64,000 bases of DNA from Sphingomicrobium arenosum (GCF_026157085.1 NZ_JANPVN010000001.1:1302001-1366000), one strand, 5' to 3'; shown: positions 42,233 to 51,704, numbered from the stretch's first letter. A program made the numbers and translations. The notes: generated by a model from the letters alone, not told the origin.

Positions 42233-43342
42233 GTGTTGAGATTGCTTGCAGGGGCCGCCGTACTGGCGCTCGCCATGCCGATGAGCGCCGCGGCGCTGGC
42301 CATGCCGGGGGGCGCGATCCCGGCGGCGGGCGAGATGGACCGCTTCATCGACGCGCAGCTCGAGGCGCTGGAAATGCCCGGCGTGTCGGTGGCGCTGATC
42401 GAGGACGGCGAGATCGTCTATGCCCGCCAGACGGGGCAGGCCGACTACTGGAGCGATCGGGTGATCGACGAGAAGTCGATCTTCGAGATGGGGTCGCTGT
42501 CCAAGCCCGTGTTTGCCTATTTCACGCTGAAGCTGGCCGACCAGGGGGTGATCGACATGGATCGCCCGCTGATGGAGGTGCGCCCGATCCCCGAACTGGC
42601 GGACAGCGCGGCCTTTGCCACGATTACGCCGCGCCATGTGCTGTCGCATCGCACCGGCCTGCCCAACTGGCGCTGGTTCGATCCACGGCCCGAGGGGCTC
42701 GATGTGCCGCGCGGGCAGCTCTATCTGCGGCAGGAGCCCGGCACCTTCGGCTATTCGGGCGAGGGCTTTCGCTATCTCGCCGAGACGATCGCTGCAACGA
42801 CGGGGCATGATCTGTTCAACCTCGATGCGCTGTTCCAATATCAGGTGGCGCAGCCGCTGGGGCTCCAGCCGATGAGCTTTGTCGCCACCCCCGAAGTGTC
42901 GCGGCACAAGGTGGCGGGGCACAAGGATGGGGCGCGCAACATCAAGGCGTGGCCGCAAACCTTTCCCGACGACCAGCCGCAGACCTTTGGCGCGGCGGGA
43001 CGGCTCCATGCCAATGCGCCGCTCTATGCGCGCTTCCTGATCGCGCTGATGGAGGGTGAAGGGCTGAGCGAGGACGCGCATGAGGCGATGTTCACCTCGG
43101 CGGTGACCATCGCCGAAGACGATCCGGGACGGCTCGCCGGGGGCGAGGTCGGCTGGACCATGGGGCTGTCGATCAAGGACGGGCCCGGCGGGCGCCATTT
43201 CGCGCATGGCGGCAACAATGGCGACTTCCAGTCGGGCTTCGCCATCTGGCCCGCGACGCGCTCGGGCTATGTGTTCGTGACCAATTCGGACAAGGGAGAG
43301 GCGTTCGAGGCGGCGTTGCAGGACCTGCTGTTCGCCGATTGA
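42233..43342 (+). CDS. Serine hydrolase of the beta-lactamase/PBP4-like (class C) family
   Basis: A 369-residue exported protein: signal peptide (about 1-22), catalytic SxxK as S88-L-S-K91 (GSLSKPVFAY), YSGEGFRYLAE in the position of the YxN motif, and HGGNNGDFQSG in place of the KTG strand. It belongs to the beta-lactamase/D,D-peptidase/esterase superfamily. The role may be a peptidase or esterase rather than a beta-lactamase. GTG start without a strong ribosome-binding site. A bidirectional terminator separates it from the M16 gene. Confidence 0.88.
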   Translation: MLRLLAGAAVLALAMPMSAAALAMPGGAIPAAGEMDRFIDAQLEALEMPGVSVALIEDGEIVYARQTGQADYWSDRVIDEKSIFEMGSLSKPVFAYFTLKLADQGVIDMDRPLMEVRPIPELADSAAFATITPRHVLSHRTGLPNWRWFDPRPEGLDVPRGQLYLRQEPGTFGYSGEGFRYLAETIAATTGHDLFNLDALFQYQVAQPLGLQPMSFVATPEVSRHKVAGHKDGARNIKAWPQTFPDDQPQTFGAAGRLHANAPLYARFLIALMEGEGLSEDAHEAMFTSAVTIAEDDPGRLAGGEVGWTMGLSIKDGPGGRHFAHGGNNGDFQSGFAIWPATRSGYVFVTNSDKGEAFEAALQDLLFAD

Positions 43343-43374
43343 GCGCGCTCATTTGCAAGCGTTGGACATGAAAA

Positions 43375-43402
43375 AAGCCGGGGCGCGAACCCCGGCCTTT
43401 CT
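43375..43402. terminator. Bidirectional terminator
   Basis: AGCCGGGG/CCCCGGC arms with loop CGCGAA, with A/T runs on both sides; serves the serine hydrolase and the convergent M16 protease gene. Confidence 0.85.
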
Positions 43403-43420
43403 CGTTGGTGGCAGCGTTGC

Positions 43421-46228
43421 CTAGAGGTCGAGCAGGTCGACTTCCTCGGCGGTCATGCGGACCGCGTCGGGGCGCAGCGCCTTCACCTCGTCCCAGAACT
43501 CGTCGGCCTGGCCGACGATGATCAGGCTGAGCTGATCGGGGTTGGCGACCGTTCCGAAGACCTGCCCCGGCGTGGTGCCGTCGGCCGCGTTGATGCGGTT
43601 GACGAAGTCGAGTTCGCGTTCGACGTCGATGCCGTCGAGCAGCGCGCCGGCGATCAGCGAGCTGTAGCCGTTGCTGCTCTCGGTGCGGCGGGCAAAGCTG
43701 CCCGTCTGGACGACGCGGCGCTCGTCGATCTCGCTCGCCGGGATGCCGTTATCGGCGATATCCTCGAAGTTGGCGATGAGCGCGGCAGCGACCTCGTCGG
43801 CGGTGGCATTGGCGGTCTGCACCGTGGCGAGCGTATAGCCCGTCTGGCTGGTGAAGCCGGTCTGTGAATAAGCGCCATAGGCGAGCGCCTTTTCCCCGCG
43901 AATGTCCATGAACAGACGCGAGGAAGACGTGCCGCCGAGCGCGTCATTGGCGAGGATCATGTCGATGACGCGCGGATCGTCGGCGCGCACGCCAGGCGCG
44001 AGCGCGAAGACGGCGGCCTGCTGGGTCGGCAGGTCGACGACGATGGTCTTGCCCTTGGCCTCGTGGGTCGAGGGGCGGCTTTGCGGGCGTGCGACGCTGC
44101 CATCGTCGGTCCAGTCGCCGAACAGGCTGTTGGCGATGCGCGTGGCCTCGTCGAGGTCGAGCCCGCCGGTCATTACGATCGAGGCGTGCGAGGGGCGCAG
44201 ATAGGCGCGGTGGAAGGCGAGCAGATCGTCGCGGCCCATCCCCTCGATCATTTCGGTCGGACCCCAGCTCGGCAGGTCGAGCGGCCCATCGGCGAACAGC
44301 ACCGGGAAGGCCATCATCCCCGCCAGCCCCGCTGCGGAGGCGCGCTGGCGCTGGATATTGTCGACGATCTGGGTCTTTTCACGCGCGACGACGTCGGCGG
44401 GATAAGCGGCATTGTCGAGGATGTCGCGCAGGATGTCGCCCGCCGCCTCGATGTTGGCTGCCGGCGCGCGCACGGCGAGCGTGGTGCCGTCGGACGAGGC
44501 GCTGCCCGACAGGCTGGCCCCGAGGCGTTCGAGCATGGCCGCGATCTCGGCCTCGCTGCGGGTCTCGGTGCCCTTCTCGATGGCGGCGATGGCAAGGTCG
44601 GCGCGGCCGATCTTGTCGGCCGGGTCGGTGTTGTTGCCGCCGGCGAAGACGAGGCTCATGCTGGCGAGCGGCACGTCACCCGTCTTGGCGTGATAGAGGG
44701 TCATGCCGTTGGCGAGCGTGACGGTGTTGAGCGCGGGCGCGGCCACGGCAGGCACGTCGAGCTGCGCGGGCATGGCCATCCGGTCGGCCTCGGCCGCCAG
44801 TTCGAGCGCGGGCCGGGTCGCGGCGGGCACGGTGGCAAAGGTCGGCATGGGCGCGGGGTTCTTCCAGCTTTCCCAATCGTCGGGACCCTTTTCCACGATC
44901 ATCTCGACGCGGTTGGTGGTGCCGAGATACTGGCGCGCGACGCGCAGCACGTCATCGGCGGTCACCGCGAGCACGCCTTCGAGGCGGGCATTGGCCTCGT
45001 CGACCGATCCGTTGGTGTAATAAGCTTCGCCCAGCGCATTGGCGCGCCCGACGATGCCCTCGCGCTGCGCCAGGTTGGAGGCGAGGATCTCGTTCTTCGC
45101 TTCCTCAAGCGTGGCGGCGTCGACCGGGCCCGAGAGCAGCTGGGCGAGCGCGGTGTCGATCGCGGCGAAGGCGGTGCTGGTCTCGGTGCCCGTGGCGAGG
45201 TCGGCCTGGACGATGAAGGCGCTCTGTTCGGCGCCCTCGAAGGAGAAGGCATAGCCGTTGCTCGCCAGCCCCGAGCGGATCAGTCGCTCGTTCAATAGCG
45301 AATTGTCGCCGCCCGACATGATCTGCTGGATAACCTGGAGCGCGGCCATGTCGGGATGGTCGGCGGGGACGGTCTGATAGCCGAGCGCGACCTGCGGCAG
45401 GTTGGCGCCGGGCGAGGTCACGACGATCTGACGACGCTCGGTGATCGGGGTCTCTCGCTGCTGGATGTCGAGGCTGAGCTGATTTTCGCGCGGCGCGATG
45501 TCGGCGAAATGCTTCTCGGCGAGGCGGAACATCTCATCGGTGTCGAAATTGCCGGAGACGATGATCATCGCCGTGTCGGGACCATAATAGGCCTCGTGGA
45601 AGGCGAGCACGTCGGCATAGGTGGCGCGGTCGAGGTCTTCCATCGTGCCGATCGGCAGGCGGCGCATCGGCGAGGAGGTGAAGATGTTGTCGATGAGCGC
45701 GAGGAGCCCGCGGCCATAAGGCGGGGCGAGATAGCGCATGCGCATCTCTTCCTTCACGATGTCGCGCTGGCGCTCGAACTCGGCCTCGCTGATCACCGGG
45801 CGGGCGAGGCGCTCGGATTGCAGCCACAGCGCGCGGTCGAGCTCGCTGGCGGGGAGCACCTCATAATAGTTGGTGCGGTCAAAGCCGGTCGAGGCGTTGT
45901 AATAGCCGCCCGCGAGCGAGACATATTTGGCGGTGTCGCCCTGCGGCATGTTGACCGTTTGGTCGCCGAGGAGATGTTCGAACAGGTGAGCAAAGCCCGA
46001 CTTGCCGTCGGGATCGTGCTTGGCGCCGACGTCGAACCACATGGACACGAAGATGTTGGGGGTCGAATTGTCAGGGAGCGCGATGACGGTCAGGCCGTTG
46101 TCGAGCACGCGCTTTTCATAGTCGATGGCGGGCACTTCGATGGCGGCGGCGTCCTGCGCCTGCGCCTGCGACCCGAGCGGCAGCGCCACGGCGGCGAGCG
46201 CGGCCCCGGCGAGAAGGATGGTTTTCAC
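43421..46228 (-). CDS. M16 family zinc metallopeptidase, two-domain, exported
   Basis: A 935-residue protein: signal peptide (about 1-25, GSQAQAQ-DAA), then an N-terminal M16 domain with the inverted zinc motif HLFEH (H81, E84, H85) and DKSGFAH-like context, and a downstream Glu in EEMRMRYL. A second M16 domain starts near residue 500 and lacks the zinc motif, as is normal for the partner half. It degrades peptides in the periplasm (pitrilysin/Pqq-L-like). GTG start after GGGAGAG. It is divergent from the CNMP/thioredoxin-reductase-like gene. Confidence 0.92.
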   Translation of the reverse strand: MKTILLAGAALAAVALPLGSQAQAQDAAAIEVPAIDYEKRVLDNGLTVIALPDNSTPNIFVSMWFDVGAKHDPDGKSGFAHLFEHLLGDQTVNMPQGDTAKYVSLAGGYYNASTGFDRTNYYEVLPASELDRALWLQSERLARPVISEAEFERQRDIVKEEMRMRYLAPPYGRGLLALIDNIFTSSPMRRLPIGTMEDLDRATYADVLAFHEAYYGPDTAMIIVSGNFDTDEMFRLAEKHFADIAPRENQLSLDIQQRETPITERRQIVVTSPGANLPQVALGYQTVPADHPDMAALQVIQQIMSGGDNSLLNERLIRSGLASNGYAFSFEGAEQSAFIVQADLATGTETSTAFAAIDTALAQLLSGPVDAATLEEAKNEILASNLAQREGIVGRANALGEAYYTNGSVDEANARLEGVLAVTADDVLRVARQYLGTTNRVEMIVEKGPDDWESWKNPAPMPTFATVPAATRPALELAAEADRMAMPAQLDVPAVAAPALNTVTLANGMTLYHAKTGDVPLASMSLVFAGGNNTDPADKIGRADLAIAAIEKGTETRSEAEIAAMLERLGASLSGSASSDGTTLAVRAPAANIEAAGDILRDILDNAAYPADVVAREKTQIVDNIQRQRASAAGLAGMMAFPVLFADGPLDLPSWGPTEMIEGMGRDDLLAFHRAYLRPSHASIVMTGGLDLDEATRIANSLFGDWTDDGSVARPQSRPSTHEAKGKTIVVDLPTQQAAVFALAPGVRADDPRVIDMILANDALGGTSSSRLFMDIRGEKALAYGAYSQTGFTSQTGYTLATVQTANATADEVAAALIANFEDIADNGIPASEIDERRVVQTGSFARRTESSNGYSSLIAGALLDGIDVERELDFVNRINAADGTTPGQVFGTVANPDQLSLIIVGQADEFWDEVKALRPDAVRMTAEEVDLLDL

Positions 46229-46426
46229 GATGTTACTCTCCCGATGGAATGATCGTTGCGAATTCGTCTCCACGCTAGAGGCGTGGCCGCGAGCCGCCAT
46301 CGCCGTTTCGACAGGCGACATGATTCCTTCGCCCTAGATCGGGCAAGGAACCTTGCCGCCTCCTGCCGACTTGGTGGAGGGCCGCTCGTCCATGTCGGAG
46401 AAAAGCAGGTAAACGGCAGGAAGCCA

Positions 46427-48082
46427 ATGGAAAATATCGGTGCCGACCTCGAAGAGATGAAGCGGGTGCCGCTGGAGCGCGCGCATGTCGACGCCATCGC
46501 CGCCATCGGCGAGACGCGCGATTATGAAGAAGGCGAGATGGTCGCCGAGGTGGGCGACCCGATGGATCGCTTCGTCTATGTGCTGACCGGCGAGATCGAG
46601 GTGGTCGATCCCTATTCGGGCGCGCGCATGCTCGAGAGCAGCCTGGGGCCGACGCAGTTCATGGGCGAATTGGCGTTTCTCAATGCCGGCAGCTTCACCC
46701 TGCCGATGCGCGCCGCCAAGCCGACCCGCACCCTCGAGGCGCCGCGCGAGGCGATGCTCGACCTGATGAGCAAGCGGCCCGAACTGTCCGATCATGTCAT
46801 CGGCGTGTTCTCGGCGCGGCGCCGCAAGCAGTTCGAGGATCATCGCAGCGCGATCAAGCTGATCGGCGCCGACCAGGACAGCAAGGTGCAGGAGGTGGCG
46901 CGGTTCCTGTCACGCAACCGCATCCCCTTCCAGAGCTTCGATCTCGACAATCCCGAGGGCGAGGGCATCCAGCTGTGCCAGCTCGCCGATCACGAACCGG
47001 CGGTGATCTTCAACGAGGGCATGATCCTCGATGATCCCACGCCGCGCGCGGTGGCGCGTTTGTTGGGGCTCGACCTCAACGTGTGCGAACGCGCCGAGGT
47101 CGACCTGCTGATTGTCGGCGGCGGGCCCGCCGGGGTGGCGGCGGCGGTCTATGCGGGCGCCGAGGGATTGAAGGCGCTGGTCATCGAGGACCGGGCGATC
47201 GGCGGCCAGGCCGGCACGTCGAGCCGGATCGAGAATTACATGGGCTTTCCGACCGGCATCTCGGGCGCCGACCTCGTCTATCGCGGGCAGGTGCAGGCGA
47301 TGAAGTTCGGCACGCGCTTCGTCATGCCGCGCCGGGTGGTGGAGCTGTGCCGCACCGAGGACGGGCGCTTTTGCGCGCGGCTCGACGATGATGGCGACGA
47401 AGTGTGCGCCCATGCGGTGCTGGTCGCGACCGGCGTACAATATCGCCGCCTGCCGCTGGAGAATTTACGCACGTTCGAGGGCGCGGGCGTCTATTATGCC
47501 GCCACCGAGATGGAGGCCCGCTTCTGCGCGGGCAAGATCGCCTATATCATCGGCGGCGGCAACAGCGCGGGCCAGGCGGCGATGTTCCTGTCGCGTCATG
47601 CGGCTTGCGTGAAACTGGTGGTGCGCGGCGACAGCCTGGCGGACAGCATGTCCTCTTATTTGCGCGACCGGCTCGAGGCCGACCCGGCGATCGAGATTCA
47701 TTATGATTGCGAGATCAGCGCGCTGCACGGCGAGGAGCGGCTCGAGGAGGTCACGCGCGCCTGCGGCGACGAGGAATTGCGCGAGCCCTGCGGCGGGCTG
47801 TTCATCATGATCGGCGCCGCGCCCAACACCGACTGGCTGTCGGGCCTCGTCGAGCTCGACGAAAAGGGCTTCGTGAAAACCGGCGAGGCGGCGGGCAAGG
47901 CCTCGCCCTTCGAGACCAGCTGCGAGGGCATCTTCGCGGTGGGCGACGTGCGCGCGAGTTCGATCAAGCGGGTCGCCAGCGCGGTCGGCGAGGGATCGGT
48001 GGTGGTCAGCGCCATCTGGAGCCATGTCGCCGCGCGGCGCGAGGAATTGGGCGAGGATGCGCCCGGCGAGATGGAGGACTGA
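46427..48082 (+). CDS. Cyclic-nucleotide-binding domain / thioredoxin-reductase-like FAD oxidoreductase fusion
   Basis: A 551-residue fusion. Residues about 15-130 form a cNMP-binding domain (EGEMVAEVGDPMDRFVYVLTGEIEVVDP, MGELAFL). About 150-215 resemble a thioredoxin-like segment (FLSRNRIPFQSFDLDNPEG). About 225-545 form a TrxR-type FAD/NAD(P) module with LLIVGGGPAGVAAAVYAGAEGL, GGQAGTSSRIENY and YIIGGGNSAGQAAMFL. The CxxC redox pair of thioredoxin reductase is absent. It is not a simple TrxR; the electron acceptor is unknown. The start is the ATG with GGCAGGAAG upstream. Confidence 0.9.
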   Translation: MENIGADLEEMKRVPLERAHVDAIAAIGETRDYEEGEMVAEVGDPMDRFVYVLTGEIEVVDPYSGARMLESSLGPTQFMGELAFLNAGSFTLPMRAAKPTRTLEAPREAMLDLMSKRPELSDHVIGVFSARRRKQFEDHRSAIKLIGADQDSKVQEVARFLSRNRIPFQSFDLDNPEGEGIQLCQLADHEPAVIFNEGMILDDPTPRAVARLLGLDLNVCERAEVDLLIVGGGPAGVAAAVYAGAEGLKALVIEDRAIGGQAGTSSRIENYMGFPTGISGADLVYRGQVQAMKFGTRFVMPRRVVELCRTEDGRFCARLDDDGDEVCAHAVLVATGVQYRRLPLENLRTFEGAGVYYAATEMEARFCAGKIAYIIGGGNSAGQAAMFLSRHAACVKLVVRGDSLADSMSSYLRDRLEADPAIEIHYDCEISALHGEERLEEVTRACGDEELREPCGGLFIMIGAAPNTDWLSGLVELDEKGFVKTGEAAGKASPFETSCEGIFAVGDVRASSIKRVASAVGEGSVVVSAIWSHVAARREELGEDAPGEMED

Positions 48083-48093
48083 AGGCCCCTGCC

Positions 48094-48357
48094 CTAGCGC
48101 AGTTGGCTGTCCTTGGAGCCGCGGCGGTTGATGGTGGTGTGGCGGATATGCGCATCGCGGCCCGACTGGCACTCGACACAGGTGCGAACGCCGGGCAGCG
48201 CCTCGCGGCGGCGCGGCGGGATGGGCTCGCCGCATTCCTCGCACTCCTCGAGGCTTTCGCCCTGCGCGAGGCGCGCGCGGGCGGCCGCGACGGCATCGTT
48301 CACCGTGTCATCGATCTGATCCTGTACCGCGCCGTCGCGTGTCCATCCGCCTGCCAT
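48094..48357 (-). CDS. DksA/TraR C4-type zinc-finger protein
   Basis: An 87-residue short DksA/TraR-family protein: DDTVNDAVAAARARL helix, then the zinc finger (CEECGEPIP and TCVECQ). Short forms lack the coiled-coil DksA arm and have varied or unknown roles. AGGAG is upstream of the ATG. It faces the FAD oxidoreductase gene, converging 11 bases apart, and has rplJ's promoter region upstream on the other strand. Confidence 0.9.
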   Translation of the reverse strand: MAGGWTRDGAVQDQIDDTVNDAVAAARARLAQGESLEECEECGEPIPPRRREALPGVRTCVECQSGRDAHIRHTTINRRGSKDSQLR

Positions 48358-48415
48358 CACTGTCTCCTACCCTGCCCTAACGAACGGAAGCGGCGTTATT
48401 TTCCGGCCGCGGCGC

Positions 48416-48473
48416 TTGACTGGCACGGTGAAATCGCTAGGTAGCCCTTCGAAGCCGTCCTTCGGGGCGGTTT
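48416..48473 (+). promoter_or_regulatory. rplJ-rplL promoter candidate and leader hairpin
   Basis: TTGACT (48416-48421), a 16-base spacer and TAGGTA (48438-48443), then a 9-bp stem around a TTCG loop (48452-48460/48465-48473) whose 3' arm ends in a T run. The hairpin would lie at the very 5' end of a 220-base leader before rplJ. It may protect or regulate the transcript, or act as an attenuator; the rest of the leader shows no other strong structure by eye. Confidence 0.45.
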
Positions 48474-48671
48474 TCTCTGTCCGAGACAGCTGCTGACCGC
48501 ATGGTCTTAATTTGCAGCCTAGACGGGGATGACGAGAGATTTGCGGACCAGCCATCTGCTGAGTGCCGCCTGTCGATCCCAACCCCAACGGACTTTTCGC
48601 TGCGTCGGCCTGGCCGGTGCGGCAACCGCTTTTGGCAATGGTGCGAAAAGCGGAACGATTGGGAGTATGGC

Positions 48672-49178
48672 ATGGATCGTTCGCAAAAAGCCGATCTGGT
48701 TGCCGAGCTGAAGAGCGTCTTTGCGGAGACGGGTGTGGTGGTCGTGACTCGGAACAACGGGTTGTCGGTCTCGCAGTCGACTGAACTTCGCAACCAGATG
48801 CGCGACGCCGGTGCCCAGTTCAAGGTCGCGAAGAACCGCCTTGCCAAGATCGCGCTCGAGGGCAGCGACTACCAGCCGATCTCGGACTTGCTTCAGGGTC
48901 CGACCGCGCTGGCGACGTCGTCCGACCCCGTCGCGGCCGCGAAGATCGCGGTCAACTTCGCCAAGGACAACGAAGATTTCGAAATCCTCGGCGGGGCGAT
49001 GGGGACCACCGTCCTCGACGTGAACGGCATCAAGGCCCTGGCCGAACTGCCCTCGCTCGACGAACTGCGTGGCACGCTGGTCGGCCTTATCCAGGCCCCG
49101 GCGACGAAGATCGCGCGGATCGCCAAGGAACCGGGCGGCATGCTCGCCCGCGTCCTGAGCGCCAAGGCTGCGGCCTAA
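48672..49178 (+). CDS. rplJ: 50S ribosomal protein L10
   Basis: A 168-residue L10: [37 protein letters not shown] and [20 protein letters not shown], with a helical C-terminus for L7/L12 dimers. It forms the ribosomal stalk base and can autoregulate its mRNA. The ATG with GGGAGTATGGC upstream is chosen; the longer frame continues into the leader. rplL follows after 73 bases. Confidence 0.97.
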   Translation: MDRSQKADLVAELKSVFAETGVVVVTRNNGLSVSQSTELRNQMRDAGAQFKVAKNRLAKIALEGSDYQPISDLLQGPTALATSSDPVAAAKIAVNFAKDNEDFEILGGAMGTTVLDVNGIKALAELPSLDELRGTLVGLIQAPATKIARIAKEPGGMLARVLSAKAAA

Positions 49179-49251
49179 CTTTTAGGTTTGGTTCAAAAAC
49201 AATAGATCGACAGGGCGGAATATCAGCGCCCTCTCAAATGGAGTGAATATA

Positions 49252-49626
49252 ATGGCTGATCTGGAAAAGATTGTTGACCAGCTTTCGGAACTGACCGTTC
49301 TCGAAGCTGCCGAGCTCGCCAAGATGCTCGAAGACAAGTGGGGCGTGAGCGCCTCGGCCGCCGTCGCCGTTGCTGGCCCGGCCGCTGGTGGTGGCGAAGC
49401 CGCCGCTGAAGAAAAGGACGAGTTCGACGTGATCCTCACCGGCGACGGTGGCAAGAAGATCAACGTCATCAAGGAAGTCCGTGCCATCACCGGTCTCGGC
49501 CTCGGCGAAGCCAAGGCGCTCGTCGAAGGCGCCCCGAAGCCCCTCAAGGAAGGTGCTTCGAAGGCGGAAGCCGAAGAAATCAAGGGTAAGATCGAAGCCG
49601 CTGGCGGCACCGTCGAGCTCAAGTAA
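49252..49626 (+). CDS. rplL: 50S ribosomal protein L7/L12
   Basis: A 124-residue L7/L12: N-terminal dimerisation helices ([22 protein letters not shown]), an Ala/Gly/Glu-rich hinge (about 38-55) and the C-terminal domain [33 protein letters not shown]. The start is MADLEK; an upstream in-frame ATG (MNIMAD) is possible. A strong terminator follows 37 bases downstream. Confidence 0.97.
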   Translation: MADLEKIVDQLSELTVLEAAELAKMLEDKWGVSASAAVAVAGPAAGGGEAAAEEKDEFDVILTGDGGKKINVIKEVRAITGLGLGEAKALVEGAPKPLKEGASKAEAEEIKGKIEAAGGTVELK

Positions 49627-49663
49627 GCTCTTCGCGATCTTCCGAAGATTTTCGGAACAGGGA

Positions 49664-49694
49664 AAGGGCGGTCCTTCGGGGCCGCCCTTTTTCG
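49664..49694 (+). terminator. Terminator after rplL
   Basis: AAAGGGCGG-t-CC and GG-g-CCGCCCTTT arms around a TTCG-type loop plus TTTTT. It closes the rplJ-rplL unit, so rpoB, about 7.2 kb away, needs its own promoter. Confidence 0.9.
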
Positions 49695-49721
49695 TTGCCG
49701 CAAAGGAGCGCCCTGCCCCGG

Positions 49722-50192
49722 CTAGCGATAGCGACCAGCCGAGATGAACTCCTCGAAGCGCTCGCACCAGATCACGACGGTGTCATAATCCTCGATGTCG
49801 ACGCCTTCGGGCAGGTCTAGCGCGAAGCCGTCGAAGCTCTTCACCGCGCCGATCCGCGCCGCTGCGTCCTTGACCGCGAGGAAGGCCGCCTCGTCCTCGA
49901 CGAAGCCGTCGACGAGATAGACTTTATAGTCGGGCCCGGGCGCGAGTTCGCCTTGGAACGAGATACCGTCCGGCGACACGCTGATCTCACCCTCGCCCCA
50001 ATGGAAGCGGTCGCTGCCCCCAAGGTCGCGGACAAGCGTGGCCCAGTAGGTGGCGGCGGCGGCCTTGCGTTCGAGCAGGGCTCTGTCGGGGGCGGCCTCG
50101 GCAGTGATGATGGGAAGCGTGTAGACGCCAGCCGCAAAGCCGATTGCGAGCGCGACGAGATGCGTGAGGGCGAGGAGAAGAAGACGTTTCAT
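49722..50192 (-). CDS. DM13 domain-containing protein
   Basis: A 156-residue protein with an N-terminal hydrophobic anchor/signal (about 3-24) and a DM13-type domain: LDLPEGVDIEDYDTVVIWCERFEEFISAGRYR, with the conserved Cys near the end and DYKVYLVDGFVEDE. DM13 domains are proposed redox or haem-linked electron-transfer modules outside the cytoplasm. The ATG 29 codons into the frame gives a proper signal. Monocistronic, convergent with rplL. Confidence 0.87.
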   Translation of the reverse strand: MKRLLLLALTHLVALAIGFAAGVYTLPIITAEAAPDRALLERKAAAATYWATLVRDLGGSDRFHWGEGEISVSPDGISFQGELAPGPDYKVYLVDGFVEDEAAFLAVKDAAARIGAVKSFDGFALDLPEGVDIEDYDTVVIWCERFEEFISAGRYR

Positions 50193-50394
50193 CCTGTGAC
50201 TTTCATGAAAGAGTTCTGAGGGCCGGTTCGGCCCGAAGGCCAGGAAGGTTACAGTCCCCACCCCGCGGCGCCCCGACATTCGGCCATACCGACCTAGGTC
50301 CGCTTTCCGCCGCCCCCCCCTTTTTGTTAACTATGCGGCCGAGGTTGCGGGGCCTGTCGATCTTCCGGGTGGGGGCAAAGAGGAATAACCCGCC

Positions 50395-50913
50395 ATGAAG
50401 CAACGCCTTGTCCTCACCGCCATCGCCGCCATCGGGCTTGCCGGACCATCGCTCGCGCAGGATGCCAATGGCATCGACAATCGCCCCGATATCGTCGACG
50501 CCGCCATCGCTGCCGGCAGTTTCGAAACGCTGGTCCAGCTGGTCAGCGAGAACAATCTCGTCGACCTCCTCCAGTCGAACGGCCCCTTCACCGTCTTCGC
50601 GCCGACCGACGACGCCTTTGCCGAGGCGCTCGGCAATGGCGAGGTGGACGATCAGGTCGCGACCGTGCTGGCCTATCATGTGGTGGCCGGGCGCTACCCC
50701 TCGGGCAAGGTGATCGCCGCGGCCAAGCGCAGCCCGGGCGGGATCGATCTCGAGACGCTGCAGGGCAACACGATAAACATCCGCCTCGCCAATGGCGCGG
50801 TGATCCTGACCGACCAGGATGGCGTCGAGCATGGGCTGGTGATCACCGATGTGAACAGCTCGAACGGCGTCATCCATGCCATCGACGGCGTGCTCGACCC
50901 GATCGCCGACTGA
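50395..50913 (+). CDS. Fasciclin (FAS1) domain exported protein
   Basis: A 172-residue protein: signal peptide (about 1-21, GPSLAQ-DANG), then one FAS1 domain with SNGPFTVFAPTDDAFAEAL (H1-like motif), YHVVAGRYPSGK and ITDVNSSNGVIHAIDGVLDP (H2 motif). FAS1 proteins are secreted or surface adhesins; single-domain forms in bacteria are of unclear role. GGAATAACCC precedes the ATG and a strong terminator follows. Confidence 0.95.
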   Translation: MKQRLVLTAIAAIGLAGPSLAQDANGIDNRPDIVDAAIAAGSFETLVQLVSENNLVDLLQSNGPFTVFAPTDDAFAEALGNGEVDDQVATVLAYHVVAGRYPSGKVIAAAKRSPGGIDLETLQGNTINIRLANGAVILTDQDGVEHGLVITDVNSSNGVIHAIDGVLDPIAD

Positions 50914-50936
50914 ATAGCCAACCCTTTCCCCTGCCT

Positions 50937-50968
50937 GGGGCGTCCGGCGACGGACGCCCTTTTTTTTG
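50937..50968 (+). terminator. Terminator after the fasciclin gene
   Basis: GGGGCGTCCG/CGGACGCCC arms around GCGA, followed by eight T. Confidence 0.92.
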
Positions 50969-51062
50969 CCGCCCCTACGGTGCGGGACACGATGCTCGGA
51001 AAATCGCTGGGCGCGCGTCCGGTTTTTATTGAACCGCAACCACTTGGCGCTAATCTGGAGCC

Positions 51063-51692
51063 ATGTTCGGGGGTTCGCTTTTTCCATTCGCGGCGAGTTT
51101 TGCCGCGCTTTTTCTCATCGCCCTGATGCAGGTCGTCGGGATCGGCGAGCTCATGGGCGATGCGGATGCCGAGGTGGACGTCGAAGCCGAGGCGTCGGGC
51201 GGTGCCATTGCGGGGCTGCTGGCCTTCCTGGGGCTGGGCAAATTGCCGCTCCTGATGTGGCTGGCGCTCCTGCTGTTCCTCTTCTCGGGCATCGGTTTCA
51301 GCCTGCAACTCATATTGGACGAAATGGCCGGTTTCATGCTATCGCCGTTGCTGGCGGTAGCGGCGAGCCTGACGATCGCCCTGCCCCTCACCGGACGCCT
51401 GAGCGGCGCGTTCGCGCGCATCCTGCCGAGGGACGAAACCACCGCCATCGCCCGTGCCCAACTGGTGGGCAAGAGAGGCGAACTCGACATCGGAACGGCA
51501 AGCCGCGGCAATCCCGCCCGGGCCCGCATCACCGACTTTCACGGCCAGACGCACCACGTCATGGTCGAACCGCATGAAGATGGGGCCGCCATCCACGCTG
51601 GCGACGCGCTGCTGCTCGTCCGCCGCGAGGGCGACACCTTCTTTGCCATCACCGAGGCTGACCGCCGGCTCGGGCCGGTCGCCGACGCTTAA
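51063..51692 (+). CDS. YqiJ-like membrane protein (flotillin partner)
   Basis: A 209-residue protein with about three hydrophobic segments (about 5-24, 50-78 and 89-108) and a C-terminal OB-fold-like soluble domain (AQLVGKRGELDIGTASRGNPARARITDFHGQTHHVMVEPHE). This is the YqiJ/NfeD-like pattern, NfeD-type proteins being partners of flotillins. The next gene is a flotillin 12 bases downstream, strongly supporting the call. Confidence 0.88.
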   Translation: MFGGSLFPFAASFAALFLIALMQVVGIGELMGDADAEVDVEAEASGGAIAGLLAFLGLGKLPLLMWLALLLFLFSGIGFSLQLILDEMAGFMLSPLLAVAASLTIALPLTGRLSGAFARILPRDETTAIARAQLVGKRGELDIGTASRGNPARARITDFHGQTHHVMVEPHEDGAAIHAGDALLLVRREGDTFFAITEADRRLGPVADA

Positions 51693-51704
51693 AGGGGAAT
51701 AGTT

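Noticed and set aside
44063..45298. 411-codon plus-strand frame opposite the M16 protease
   Set aside because: Composition dominated by Gly, Arg, Asp, Val and His, with no motif; the M16 frame holds the catalytic HLFEH.
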